Origin: Candidatus Paceibacter sp.
GTDB lineage: Bacteria > Patescibacteriota > Minisyncoccia > UBA6257 > 02-FULL-45-10c
Reading direction: 5' to 3'
DNA length: 41,158 bases
Assembly (NCBI GenBank): GCA_020724845.1
Contig: DYGE01000008.1
Coordinates: 1 to 41,158, forward strand
The stretch's first letter is position 1. Every line of letters begins with the position of its first letter. The position numbers were made by a program, and so were the translations under genes. The notes beneath the pieces are model-generated. The model was given only the letters and a program-made list of their open reading frames with translations. It was not told the DNA's origin and searched no databases. Below, piece after piece: positions 14,769-23,075 of the stretch.

Positions 14769-15878
14769 CTAGGAAGACTTAATCGGCATTATTATATAGA
14801 AATAAGGTGTTCTTTCCGGGTTTTTCATTACTGTGGGCCTAGTATCGCTATTCACGCCTAAAAGAATCTCTTGAGAAGAAAAATTTCTTAGTCCGTCAAG
14901 TAAGTATTTCCAATTAAAGGAAACTTCAAAAGCTTCTCCTTTTGATTTTATCGGGATTAAATACCTGTTTTCTCCCAGGTATTGATTTACTGAATAAACT
15001 TCCAAAGACTTATTTCCTTCCTTTAATCTTAATTTAATGTCATTAATCTTTCCGCTAAAAGAACTGACTAATTTCACGGCATTCACCAGATGCTCTCTTT
15101 CAATCGTCATTTCGGTTTCAAAATCCTTTGGAATTATTTGTTCATAATCAGGATACGACCCGTCAATCAATCTCGAAATAATTTCCAAACTGTCATTTTT
15201 AAAAAGTATTTGGTTCGGATCAATGAATAATGTTAGCGGCCCTTCGGAAATAGTCCTTAAAATCTCTTGAGATGTCTTTAAGGGAATAATTATTTTAAAA
15301 CCTCTTGGGAAAGTGGATTCGAAATTATTTTCCGTAATAGTATTTTCAGCTAAACGAAAACTGTCGGTTGCCACTAATTTCAAATTTGTAACTTGAAAGT
15401 CCAGCAAAACACCGCTGATCTCCGGCCTAATTTCCGATAATTGAGCGGCATTAATCACTTTCAGTAAAGCGTCTTTAAACAGCAAGCTGTTAATTTTAAG
15501 AAAATTCTTGTTATTTTCTATTCTTGGGATAATCGGGAATTCTTCCTCTGGCAGTCCTTGAATCACTGCCTGATAATTATCGGTTTTTAGGGTTAGAGTA
15601 TTATTTTCTACCTCTAAGTTGATTCTTTCATCGTTAATATTATTGGTAATTGATAAAAGAGTTCCTAAAGGCACGGTAATACTGCCATTTTCAACGATCT
15701 TGCCTGATACTAGTTTAGTAATCGCTAATTCCAAATTAGTAGATGATAATTGAATTTTATTATTATACGTTTTAATCAAAACGTTTTTTAGTATAGGCAA
15801 ATTGGAATTTTCAGCAGTTGCTCTTTCAACCGCGCTAAGACCGTCTTTTAAGTTTTTCTTCAAAATTACTAGTTTCAT
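14769..15878 (-). CDS. dnaN: DNA polymerase III beta subunit (sliding clamp)
   Basis: 369 residues from the ATG at 15878 (MKLVILKKNL); the track start at 15890 is a GTG. DnaN is the ring that tethers replicative polymerase to DNA. The three-domain clamp fold is suggested by LPILKNVLIKT, the central FKDALLKVINAAQLSEIRPEISGVLLDF and the C-terminal RPTVMKNPERTPYFYIIMPIK, where clamps end in a conserved P-hydrophobic-MP-hydrophobic motif. Length is normal. It lies downstream of dnaA on the same strand with a 230-base AT-rich gap containing DnaA-box-like sites. Confidence 0.96.
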   Translation of the reverse strand: MKLVILKKNLKDGLSAVERATAENSNLPILKNVLIKTYNNKIQLSSTNLELAITKLVSGKIVENGSITVPLGTLLSITNNINDERINLEVENNTLTLKTDNYQAVIQGLPEEEFPIIPRIENNKNFLKINSLLFKDALLKVINAAQLSEIRPEISGVLLDFQVTNLKLVATDSFRLAENTITENNFESTFPRGFKIIIPLKTSQEILRTISEGPLTLFIDPNQILFKNDSLEIISRLIDGSYPDYEQIIPKDFETEMTIEREHLVNAVKLVSSFSGKINDIKLRLKEGNKSLEVYSVNQYLGENRYLIPIKSKGEAFEVSFNWKYLLDGLRNFSSQEILLGVNSDTRPTVMKNPERTPYFYIIMPIKSS

Positions 15879-15890
15879 TTTCAGATTCAC

Positions 15891-16110
15891 TACTAAATAT
15901 ATTTTTTATATTTATATAGTTAGTAGTTAGTATTAGTGGTTGTTAATATTGTGGAAAACTAAGATTTAAGACTATTTAAGCTGTTGATAGAATTAATATT
16001 CTCCGCATTTATTGGGTGAAAGCTGGGGATAAATTTTCATATGTATAAGCTTATTGATATGTTTTATACATATTTGTCAACAACTTATTAGAGGCAAAAA
16101 CTTATCTCGG
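15891..16110. other. dnaA-dnaN intergenic region, candidate part of oriC
   Basis: A strongly AT-rich gap of about 220 bases. TGTGGAAAA (15950-15958) and TGGGGATAA (16024-16032) each differ by one base from the DnaA box TGTGGATAA. The left part (15900-15950) is almost all A and T and could serve as an unwinding element. Position next to dnaA and the strand switch support an origin role. Confidence 0.5.
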
Positions 16111-17466
16111 CTATTCTTTATATATCAAATCTTTGATCGCTATAACTTTCTGGTTTAAATCTTGATTCTTATTAATTTCTTCAGAAAGTTTAGTGTAAGC
16201 GTAAATAGCGGTGGTATGGTCGCGCTTTCCAAGCCTTTGGCCGATATCCGGGTAGGATAATCCAAGGATATCTCTTAATAGATACATTGCCACTTGCCTT
16301 GGCTCTACTATGCTCTTTTGCCGGCATCGGCCCGTTAATTCGTTTGAGGGTATGCCGTAATAGTCGGCCACTGATTTGATTACTTGATTAGAGCTTATAT
16401 TCTTTGTCGGTTGTTGTATGGTTTCATCAACAATTTCTTCCACCGCCCTTAAAGAAAGCCCATTTTTGGTTTCCTGATAGAAAAGTATCCTATTTAGGAC
16501 CCCCTCCAATTCACGCAGGTTTTTCTGTATTTTATTAGCGGTGAACTCTACTATATTGTCCGGCAAAGAAATGCCCCGTTCCTGTATTTTAGTCTTGAGA
16601 ATCGCCAGACGAAGCTCATAGTCCGGATAGCCGATGTCAGCTATCATTCCCCCTTCAAAACGGGAGCGCAGGCGCTCTTCCAGTGTAGGCACGAATTTAG
16701 GCGGCCGGTCGGAAGAAATTATAATCTGCTTATTATTTTCATAGAGGGAATTAAAGGTGTGGAAAAATTCTTCTTCGGTAGATGTCTTGCCGCCGATGAA
16801 CTGAATATCGTCAATAATTAAAACATCAACGTTGCGATACTTCTCTTTCATATCCTCCATTCTTTTATTTCTGATTCCGTAGATAACGTCGTTCGTGAAT
16901 TTTTCAGAAGAAACGTACTTAACTTTTACGTTGTTGTCGTACTTCTTTTTTATTTCATTCCCAATTGCTTGTATTAAATGGGTTTTACCGAGGCCTACGC
17001 CGCCATAAATAAATAATGGATTGTATTTTCTGCCGATTTCATCAATCGCGGCAGTAGCCGCCGCGTAAGCAAGTTCGTTAGTTTTTCCAACGACAAAGGA
17101 GTTTAAATTATACCTTGGATTTAAATTAGTTTCAGGATCAATCCTTAGTTCTTCAAAAGCCAATTGAGCCTTGGAATCTGCCGGCGCCCTTCTCTTTCTG
17201 GAAGGATTGAGTTGGATTGGTTTGTTTTTTACGGTAAATTGGATTTTTTTCGTAGTTTCATCAAGATTTCTAAGAGTGCTAAGAATAATTTTTTGGTATT
17301 TATTTTCTACCCACTCTTTCGCGAAGTTATTGGGCAAGCTAATAAGCGCGATCCCATCCTGTTTGTCGACCAGCTGACTGTTTTTTAGCCAAGTTACATA
17401 ATTTGGCCTGGAAATTTGAACCTCTATTTCTCCTAAGGCAGTTTGCCAAAGCTGATCGAAATCCAT
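16111..17466 (-). CDS. dnaA: Chromosomal replication initiator DnaA
   Basis: 451 residues from the ATG at 17466 (MDFDQLWQTALGEIE), where DnaA domain I normally begins; the track start at 17532 is a TTG. Domain I continues with PNYVTWLKNSQLV, then a short linker. Domain III is AAA+ with YNLNSFVVGKTNELAYAAA, Walker A GGVGLGKTHLIQAIG, Walker B VLIIDDIQFIGG and the ERLRSRFEGGMIADI region. Domain IV binds DnaA boxes with the signature GKRDHTTAIYAY. It initiates replication at oriC. No SD is visible. Divergent from rpmH across the second origin candidate. Confidence 0.97.
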   Translation of the reverse strand: MDFDQLWQTALGEIEVQISRPNYVTWLKNSQLVDKQDGIALISLPNNFAKEWVENKYQKIILSTLRNLDETTKKIQFTVKNKPIQLNPSRKRRAPADSKAQLAFEELRIDPETNLNPRYNLNSFVVGKTNELAYAAATAAIDEIGRKYNPLFIYGGVGLGKTHLIQAIGNEIKKKYDNNVKVKYVSSEKFTNDVIYGIRNKRMEDMKEKYRNVDVLIIDDIQFIGGKTSTEEEFFHTFNSLYENNKQIIISSDRPPKFVPTLEERLRSRFEGGMIADIGYPDYELRLAILKTKIQERGISLPDNIVEFTANKIQKNLRELEGVLNRILFYQETKNGLSLRAVEEIVDETIQQPTKNISSNQVIKSVADYYGIPSNELTGRCRQKSIVEPRQVAMYLLRDILGLSYPDIGQRLGKRDHTTAIYAYTKLSEEINKNQDLNQKVIAIKDLIYKE

Positions 17467-17772
17467 AAAAGTAATTGGTGATAAAATTTGCGACGTTATT
17501 TTTAATTCTACTTTCGCGCCATCAATAGTCAAACGGCCGCAAATGAATAATCTGTGAATTTCCTGTGGAAAACAATTTTTAAGGATTGAAGTTTCATATT
17601 TTTTAAATTATGCCTTTAAAGCTCCTTGTTTGTCTATAGTAATTTGCGTTTTTTAGGTAAATATTGGGTAGTGCCGATTATTTTTCGACAAAGGCCGGGG
17701 CCAGTTGCATAATTCAGGGGGAATCTTGTATAATAAAATAGCTTATAATTAAGGGTCAGCAAGTATTAATCC
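17467..17772. other. dnaA-rpmH divergent region, candidate part of oriC
   Basis: About 300 bases between the dnaA start and rpmH. TGTGGAAAA at 17564-17572 is one base off a DnaA box; AT-rich stretches surround it (17570-17610 and 17640-17700). It contains the rpmH promoter. This is the position of oriC in many bacteria. Confidence 0.5.
17705..17734 (+). promoter_or_regulatory. Promoter of the rpmH-rnpA-yidC-khpB operon
   Basis: TTGCAT (17705-17710), an 18-base spacer, and a perfect TATAAT (17729-17734), about 39 bases before the rpmH ATG. Confidence 0.75.
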
Positions 17773-17907
17773 ATGTCACAGACTTATCAGCCTAAAAAAC
17801 GTAAAAGGGCCAGGAGTCACGGCTTCAGAAAGCGCAAAAAGTCCAAGGGCGGAAGACGGGTGTTGAAGGAGAGAAGGAGAAAGGGGCGCAAGCGCCTTGC
17901 GGTATAG
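17773..17907 (+). CDS. rpmH: 50S ribosomal protein bL34
   Basis: Too short for the ORF track; translated by hand as 44 residues. It has the bL34 pattern: [15 protein letters not shown] near the start and then a run of Lys and Arg through [16 protein letters not shown]. bL34 is a small basic protein buried in the large ribosomal subunit. It is the first gene of the conserved rpmH-rnpA-yidC-khpB operon divergent from dnaA. No SD is seen. Confidence 0.97.
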   Translation: MSQTYQPKKRKRARSHGFRKRKKSKGGRRVLKERRRKGRKRLAV

Positions 17908-17952
17908 GGACGACAGCAGCGAAACCGCGCTTGGTAGTTGTGGAATTTCCAA

Positions 17953-18282
17953 ATGCTAGCGAAAAAATATCGTCTTCCAATACAATTTTTACCAAAAAAA
18001 GAAGGCCGGGTTATTAGAACCCCTTTTTTTTCAATAAAAATTTTTCCTAACCCGGAAAGTCCATATCCGCGCTACGGAGTTATAATCAGCAAAAAAGTTT
18101 TTTCTAGGGCTTCTGCCCGAAACAACCTAAAGAGGACGATTTTTTCAAAGCTGGAACCAAGAAAATCCAAAGATGCGGGAGATTTTCTAATTATCGCGAA
18201 CCCGGCGGTAGGCAAGCTGGAACAAGAAGAGATTTTGAGAAAATTGGAAGAGGTTTTAAATAAGCTGCCAAGTGGCAAATAA
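17953..18282 (+). CDS. rnpA: Ribonuclease P protein component
   Basis: 109 residues from the ATG at 17953 (MLAKKYRLP); upstream TTG/GTG starts in the track are less likely. RnpA is the small protein that helps RNase P RNA bind pre-tRNA and remove its 5' leader. The family signature is present as RYGVIISKKVFSRASARNNLKR, containing the conserved RNxxKR. The N-terminal part is divergent, with FFSIKIFPNPE as the central strand. Its position between rpmH and yidC is the standard arrangement. The RNase P RNA gene is not in the window. Confidence 0.95.
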   Translation: MLAKKYRLPIQFLPKKEGRVIRTPFFSIKIFPNPESPYPRYGVIISKKVFSRASARNNLKRTIFSKLEPRKSKDAGDFLIIANPAVGKLEQEEILRKLEEVLNKLPSGK

Positions 18283-18354
18283 GTTAGCCCGGCTAGCCGT
18301 TTTGTAGTAAAATCTATTTAGGAATACTTACCAGTATTAATAAAACATTTACTT

Positions 18355-19086
18355 ATGTTTCAAACAATTTTTCAAGATCCGCTCTTAAACATCTTAATTT
18401 TTCTTTATAACGAAGTTACCTTCCAAGATTTGGGATTGGCAATTATTTTGTTGACCGTAATAATCCGGATTGTTTTTCTGCCGCTGTTTTATAAAAGCGC
18501 CAAAAATCAGATCTTAATACAGAGGCTTCAGCCAGAACTTACCAAAATTCAGCACGATCATAAAAATGACAGGGAAAAGCAGGCTCAAGCCATGATGGAG
18601 TTGTATAAAAAACATAACGTTAACCCTTTTGCGGGGTTTTTAATGCTTTTGATACAGTTGCCGGTGCTGATTGCCATTTATAGGGTGTTTTTGGCTGGCT
18701 TTCCCCCGGAGGTCTTGGATCGCTTATATGATTTTGTGATGAGGCCGGAATTTCTTCACACGACGCTGTTAGGCTTGATAGATCTTGATAAAAAGAGTAT
18801 TCTTATGGTTAGTTTGGCGGCTGTTGCCCAATACCTTCAGGGCCGCCTGATGCTTCCGAAGATTGAAAAGGGAAGAGAGCTTTCTCCTCCGGAAAAGATC
18901 GGAAGACAAATGGTCTATTTCGGGCCGATACTTACAGTGGTTATTTTATATAACCTGCCGTCGGCCATAGGACTTTACTGGCTGGTAACATCAGTATTCT
19001 CGGTTGGCCAGCAAATATATATCAATAAAACTCTTAACTTGGGCGAAGAAAAAAAAGAACATGGAATCCCTCAAACAAAAAATTGA
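18355..19086 (+). CDS. yidC: Membrane protein insertase YidC/Oxa1
   Basis: 243 residues, matching the short Gram-positive-like YidC core without the large periplasmic domain. It inserts and folds membrane proteins alone or with SecYEG. Hydrophobic segments are seen near residues 24-42, 95-113, 138-165 and 185-215. The cytoplasmic hairpin with LIQRLQPELTKIQHDHKNDREKQ and the following MELYKKHNVNPFAGFLMLLIQLPVLIA are characteristic. There is no obvious N-terminal lipobox. The 3' end overlaps khpB. Confidence 0.95.
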   Translation: MFQTIFQDPLLNILIFLYNEVTFQDLGLAIILLTVIIRIVFLPLFYKSAKNQILIQRLQPELTKIQHDHKNDREKQAQAMMELYKKHNVNPFAGFLMLLIQLPVLIAIYRVFLAGFPPEVLDRLYDFVMRPEFLHTTLLGLIDLDKKSILMVSLAAVAQYLQGRLMLPKIEKGRELSPPEKIGRQMVYFGPILTVVILYNLPSAIGLYWLVTSVFSVGQQIYINKTLNLGEEKKEHGIPQTKN

Positions 19087-19492
19087 AGAAATACTTAATG
19101 CCGGCGGATTCGATTTTTCTGTGGAAGCAGATTCGGAATCTAACCGACTCGCCATTTTTATTCATGATGAAAGATTGGTGAAAAAATTTCTGCCCAAGCT
19201 GGTTATGGATCTGGAACATATCGCCAAAATAATCGCCAGGAAGCTGAACATAGAAAAAGTTAATGTAGATGTTAACAACTACAAAAAAGAGAGGGAGCAA
19301 ATTATCGCCGAGCTGGCGAAAGCGGCGGCCAGGAAAGTTTTGGCAGAAAAGAAAGACGTTGAACTTCCGGCAATGAATTCTTATGAGCGCCGAATCGTGC
19401 ATGTGGAGCTTGCAACCAGGCCGGATGTAAGAACAGAAAGTTTAGGAGAGGGAGCGGCTAGGCATATCGTGGTGAGGCCGACTGAACTATAA
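19061..19492 (+). CDS. khpB: Jag/KhpB-type RNA-binding protein with R3H domain
   Basis: 143 residues from the ATG at 19061 (MESLKQKIEE), inside the yidC 3' end; the track start at 19004 is deeper in yidC. The family (Jag/KhpB/EloR) binds RNA and is linked to cell elongation. A degenerate KH-like middle segment (LMDLEHIAKIIARKLN in general shape) is followed by an R3H-type C-terminus with NSYERRIVHVELATRPDV, TESLGEGAARHIVV. The N-terminal Jag domain is absent, giving a compact version. The operon ends in a terminator right after the stop. Confidence 0.9.
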   Translation: MESLKQKIEEILNAGGFDFSVEADSESNRLAIFIHDERLVKKFLPKLVMDLEHIAKIIARKLNIEKVNVDVNNYKKEREQIIAELAKAAARKVLAEKKDVELPAMNSYERRIVHVELATRPDVRTESLGEGAARHIVVRPTEL

Positions 19493-19524
19493 AAGTCCCG
19501 ACGTTGCGTCGGGACTTTTGTTTT
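19491..19524. terminator. Terminator between khpB and the convergent T4SS operon
   Basis: AAAAGTCCCGACG-TTG-CGTCGGGACTTTT is a perfect 13-bp hairpin with T-tracts on both strands, so it probably stops both convergent units. Confidence 0.92.
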
Positions 19525-19534
19525 CACATATTTT

Positions 19535-20641
19535 CTATTCTAGGTTGAAACTATAAAATCTGTTATCAATTCGGTTTTTGAAGTACAGCCTGCCGGCATA
19601 TACTTCTAAATGTTCGGCATCAATAGCTACATTCTTGTTCTCGGTTGTTAGCTCGAAAACACCTGCGCCGGTAAGATCTATCTCATAAAGAGCGTCGTCA
19701 AAATAAACCGATTTTTTATAGTAATCATCCGGCAACTCGGTATTCAAGCCGATGTTTTTCGGCACCGCGCAGTAGAGCTTGCTGCCAAGATAGATAAGGC
19801 ACTTTGACGGCAGGGTGGTAAAATTGAAAACGTTCAATACTTCTCCGGCGTGATCCACTAAGCTGATGAATGGGCTTCGGTTGACGCTGAACAGCGCCAG
19901 GCCTAAATCGCTATTTTCAAACCACTTGGCAGTCAATCCAATTTCGTCTTCAAAGAGCGGGGTTAGCCGGTTGTTAGAGAGGTTTAATGACCAGATTGAC
20001 GAAGCGTGCTCTACCGATGCCGGAACGGAAAGAAATACCAGTTCATCAGATACCCAATCGAGCTCCAGGGCTTTTTGGGTTAGATCAAGTGCCTTGCTGC
20101 TTCTGCCATTGCTTAGATTCAGGATGTTTAGAGAGTTTTCGTTGGCGTATATCAATCGTTGAGAGTCCGGCGACCAAGCGGCGGCGATGGTATTTTCCGG
20201 AAGCGGCTGCCAGCTGTCGGTGGCAGTATTAAAAATACCAAAAGTTGGGAGATTCGGATAGTTAAATTTTGCTAGCGCATAGCGGCCATTCGGGGAGGCG
20301 GTCACGCGGTTCAATCTGGTAATGATCTGGGAATTAACGGTGGATCGCTCTCCAGCTTCCGTTTCCTTTACTACTTGGCCGGCGAGGGTTACATAATAAA
20401 AGTCGCCAGTTTCCACATTTATCCAGTAATCAAAAATTGGAAAATCTTCCAGGGCCTGCAACTGGGGCTCTTCGGCTTCTTCCGGCTCGGCTATCTCTCT
20501 GTCAATTTTTTCTGACCCAGGGAAAAGGCCGCCAATGAATTCCGGCAAAGCCTCTCTTTCCCGGAAAAAGAAATAGTATACCGCTCCGGCAATTGCCGTG
20601 ATTACTAGAATTATCGCTATGTATTTTAAATATTTTTTCAT
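19535..20641 (-). CDS. Membrane-anchored beta-propeller-like protein, end of T4SS operon
   Basis: 368 residues. One N-terminal membrane helix (YIAIILVITAIAGAVYYFFF) precedes an acidic linker and a long extracytoplasmic region. Repeated strand patterns such as VTASPNGRYALAKFNYP, AAAWSPDSQRLIYANEN and LDWVSDELVFLSVP look like TolB/WD-type beta-propeller blades. It begins three bases after the stop of the pilin-like gene and is the last gene before the terminator. In related genomes I recall such proteins beside VirB4-type clusters, but no biochemical role is known to me. It may be an outward-facing scaffold or binding domain. Confidence 0.65.
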   Translation of the reverse strand: MKKYLKYIAIILVITAIAGAVYYFFFREREALPEFIGGLFPGSEKIDREIAEPEEAEEPQLQALEDFPIFDYWINVETGDFYYVTLAGQVVKETEAGERSTVNSQIITRLNRVTASPNGRYALAKFNYPNLPTFGIFNTATDSWQPLPENTIAAAWSPDSQRLIYANENSLNILNLSNGRSSKALDLTQKALELDWVSDELVFLSVPASVEHASSIWSLNLSNNRLTPLFEDEIGLTAKWFENSDLGLALFSVNRSPFISLVDHAGEVLNVFNFTTLPSKCLIYLGSKLYCAVPKNIGLNTELPDDYYKKSVYFDDALYEIDLTGAGVFELTTENKNVAIDAEHLEVYAGRLYFKNRIDNRFYSFNLE

Positions 20642-20644
20642 ATT

Positions 20645-21922
20645 TTATTGTATGCAGCACTGGATATTGGCCGGTCCAGGACAAATACCGGCTTCAAATC
20701 TTCCTCCTAAACAGGCGCTGCTCCCAGTCTGTTTGCAGACACCCCCTTTACTAGTACACGCTTCCGATTGTTGAAAAACTTGGACTACGCATTGTCCGCC
20801 CTCAACTTTGCCGCCTTGATTTATGCAGCTTGTGTTTGCTATACACCACCCATCCGGCGCGTAAAAAGAGAATCCGCTCTGGCATTCACATTTATTAGGT
20901 CCAGTGAATTCTGCGCCAAGAACGCATTTTTTGCAGGTGAATTCTTCCAACTGCTCCCTTCCGCCAATAGTGATGCTGGTTTTGTCGTAGGTGCCGGCGC
21001 TGCAAAGGGGCACTCCTCCGGCGCCGCGAGTGTCGCCCGCAATGGTTTGTGACTGTCCTCCGGCTCCGGGGGCTACCTGCGCTCTCTGGATAATCTCGTC
21101 AATATTAACAGGGGGCGCTTCCGGGTTCCTTATATTTAAAAGGTCTGGGTTCACGGTTCCGAGGATCACTGTCGCCCCCAAGAGAAGAATTAGCCCCACT
21201 ACCGCCTGGGTGATTCGCCCCCTCGCTTCTTCTTGGGTGCTGACTCCTCCGGCGGAGAGGACATATTGAAGCGCTCCGAAAACGATTGAGCCGAAAGCAA
21301 CTAGGCCGGCTATCATCAGGGCGAATTGGTAAATTCTCGCGATGTACCTTGAAAGAAGCTGGGGATCGCCGGATAGGAGTTCCGGACAATCGCCACCAAC
21401 TCCCGGCTGGCAAGGGATAGGGACCGCGAGCTGATACCCCTGCAATTCTTGAGTGACTGCTGTGGGTATGTTTTCTAGTGACGTGAAATTAGTTGGGTTG
21501 ATCATGCAACCAATGAGTTGGGAGCTTTGAGGGTCTGGCAAAGAAGTGCCGGGTATTGGTTTTACGCTTCCGTCCGCGGCTCTATAATAAGGCGTGCCAT
21601 TATCACATCGGTAAGACACTTGACCATCGGTAACTTTTACCGCGTTTTCTAATGTCCTGCATTTGGACGTTGCCTGGTCCAATGTAGTTCCGGGCGGACA
21701 AACAGGTTCTTTTGTTCCGCCAGTGCTAGCGCTTTTACCTCCCGTAAAATAATCAACTCCCGCATTGATTAATGATCCGCCAGGTAGTACATTCGTGACA
21801 GTTCTGAAGCTTCTTCTTAGAAGCGATTCTTCTGCCGCTAGTCCTACTTGGCTAAATCCAAATAGGATGGCGATCGTCAGAAAAAGGACAGTTAGTATTT
21901 TAAATGTGGAACTATTTTTCAT
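20645..21922 (-). CDS. VirB2/TrbC-like membrane protein with cysteine-rich tail
   Basis: 425 residues. A signal peptide (ILTVLFLTIAILFGFSQVGLAA) is followed by about 160 extracytoplasmic residues with several Cys. Two closely spaced hydrophobic helices come next (YQFALMIAGLVAFGSIVFGAL and AVVGLILLLGATVILG), spaced as in VirB2/TrbC pilins. The last 125 residues hold 14 Cys and end in GICPGPANIQCC. This is much larger than a true pilin (about 100 residues), so it may be a membrane component with a pilin-like core. The Cys-rich end should be disulfide-bonded outside the membrane and could bind surface glycans or partner cells. It lies downstream of the VirB4-like gene in the same operon. Confidence 0.7.
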   Translation of the reverse strand: MKNSSTFKILTVLFLTIAILFGFSQVGLAAEESLLRRSFRTVTNVLPGGSLINAGVDYFTGGKSASTGGTKEPVCPPGTTLDQATSKCRTLENAVKVTDGQVSYRCDNGTPYYRAADGSVKPIPGTSLPDPQSSQLIGCMINPTNFTSLENIPTAVTQELQGYQLAVPIPCQPGVGGDCPELLSGDPQLLSRYIARIYQFALMIAGLVAFGSIVFGALQYVLSAGGVSTQEEARGRITQAVVGLILLLGATVILGTVNPDLLNIRNPEAPPVNIDEIIQRAQVAPGAGGQSQTIAGDTRGAGGVPLCSAGTYDKTSITIGGREQLEEFTCKKCVLGAEFTGPNKCECQSGFSFYAPDGWCIANTSCINQGGKVEGGQCVVQVFQQSEACTSKGGVCKQTGSSACLGGRFEAGICPGPANIQCCIQ

Positions 21923-21923
21923 A

Positions 21924-22625
21924 TTATTGAATAATAAAAGTTGTCAGTTTGGATGCAACCTCTAAAATGTTAAAAACATTTTGGACGCTAGCGGAAATGA
22001 CTATTTCGGTTTGGGCCGGAGCATCTCCGGAAGAAAGGTTCAGTGTCAGCACTTCAGGGTTGGCGGCTGCTTGATCAACTTGCTGGCCGTTTACTCTCCA
22101 GAAGAACAATAGCTCGCTCAAGCTTGCTGCGTTAAAGAAATAAGGCAAAGCGGCAAATTCTTGCTCTCCTAATCCTCTGGTTCTGGTTGGGGATTTGGCC
22201 TCTATGACAACCTCCGGCCGGGTGCCTGGGATTTCCACAAATTTATCCAAATCAACTCCGTTGTAGCCGGCTACCGTGATCCGGATTGTCTGATCATCGC
22301 TGCTGCCGAGAAAACTTGCCGATTTCAATCCGGGGCCGGAGGCGAACAGCTTGTCGTCCAAAGACCAGCGAATATTATATCTGGATAAATTGACCACCCT
22401 TCCATTATCAATTAGGTCAAAGGAGATTTCTACCGGCGAATTATTGCTGGGAAGTATCAGCCCCTGATAGTCGGGTGGAACGTAGTTGGCGGCCTGCCAG
22501 GATACTAGAAACTGCGGCGCGACTTGGGCGCCTGTGTAACTAACAACTAACAACCAACAACCAACAACAAGAACGACTGCCAGTCGGACAGAAAGTTTGT
22601 TAAATTTGTTTGTTAATTTAAACAT
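21924..22625 (-). CDS. Exported T4SS-cluster protein, Ig-like, unknown
   Basis: 233 residues with an N-terminal signal anchor. The hydrophobic core of that signal (VVGCWLLVVSY) is written by a TTGGTTGTTAG-type DNA repeat. The remaining sequence is rich in beta-strand patterns (SWQAANYVPPDYQG, NNSPVEISFDLIDNGRVV, FFWRVNGQQVDQAA) suggestive of one or two Ig-like domains. No known family is recognised. It lies one base upstream of the VirB2/TrbC-like gene, so the two are likely co-translated. It may be a surface subunit of the same machine. Confidence 0.6.
   Translation of the reverse strand: MFKLTNKFNKLSVRLAVVLVVGCWLLVVSYTGAQVAPQFLVSWQAANYVPPDYQGLILPSNNSPVEISFDLIDNGRVVNLSRYNIRWSLDDKLFASGPGLKSASFLGSSDDQTIRITVAGYNGVDLDKFVEIPGTRPEVVIEAKSPTRTRGLGEQEFAALPYFFNAASLSELLFFWRVNGQQVDQAAANPEVLTLNLSSGDAPAQTEIVISASVQNVFNILEVASKLTTFIIQ
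22540..22571. repeat. TAACAACCAACAAC-type repeat writing part of a signal sequence
   Basis: AACTAACAACTAACAACCAACAACCAACAACA is a run of TAACAAC/CAACAAC units. On the minus strand it encodes VLVVGCWLLVVS, the hydrophobic core of the export signal of this protein. Confidence 0.6.
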
Positions 22626-22637
22626 TTTGCCAGATTA

Positions 22638-23066
22638 CTAATTACTGCCCGCTAATTCTGGTTTGGGGGCCGTGGGAACAGTCGGTCCTCTGCCGGCTGT
22701 TTGCGCGCCCGCGCCTACTTTGCCTTTTTTATCTAGCGGCTTGACGACTCTTCCGGCGGTTTCAATTCCCGCGGAAACTACGGCGCTGCGGTCGGCCATG
22801 ATAGTTAAAATCCAACCGATTGTAGATATCGGCAGGGCGCCCGCGTAAGGTATCATTTCCAGCAGGTTGGAAATGAGGTCAAAGGTCGCGTTAACCCCGC
22901 TCATTCTTAAATATACCTGCGTAGCCGGAAAGCGTATGGCGTCCAAGATGAAAAAATCATCCAAGCCGAAAAAGAATAGGACTATACCAATGCCATCGGC
23001 CAAAAGGTAGTAAGGGGTGATAAAAACTATATCCGCAATGTTAAGTTTTGGTTGGTGTTTTTCCAT
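22638..23066 (-). CDS. Small membrane protein of the T4SS cluster
   Basis: 142 residues. Hydrophobic stretches near residues 11-35 and 70-90 suggest two membrane segments or a re-entrant pair, with FFGLDDFFILDAIRFPATQVYL between them. The C-terminal 45 residues are Gly/Pro/Lys-rich and probably disordered. No family is recognised. It sits between the VirB4-like gene and the Ig-like protein with gaps of 9 and 12 bases, so it is part of the operon and probably part of the membrane complex. Confidence 0.6.
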   Translation of the reverse strand: MEKHQPKLNIADIVFITPYYLLADGIGIVLFFFGLDDFFILDAIRFPATQVYLRMSGVNATFDLISNLLEMIPYAGALPISTIGWILTIMADRSAVVSAGIETAGRVVKPLDKKGKVGAGAQTAGRGPTVPTAPKPELAGSN

Positions 23067-23075
23067 TGCGCGTGT

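Noticed and set aside
17467-17532. 22-residue N-terminal extension of DnaA from a TTG
   Set aside because: Domain I normally begins at the MDFDQLW position, and the ATG is there.
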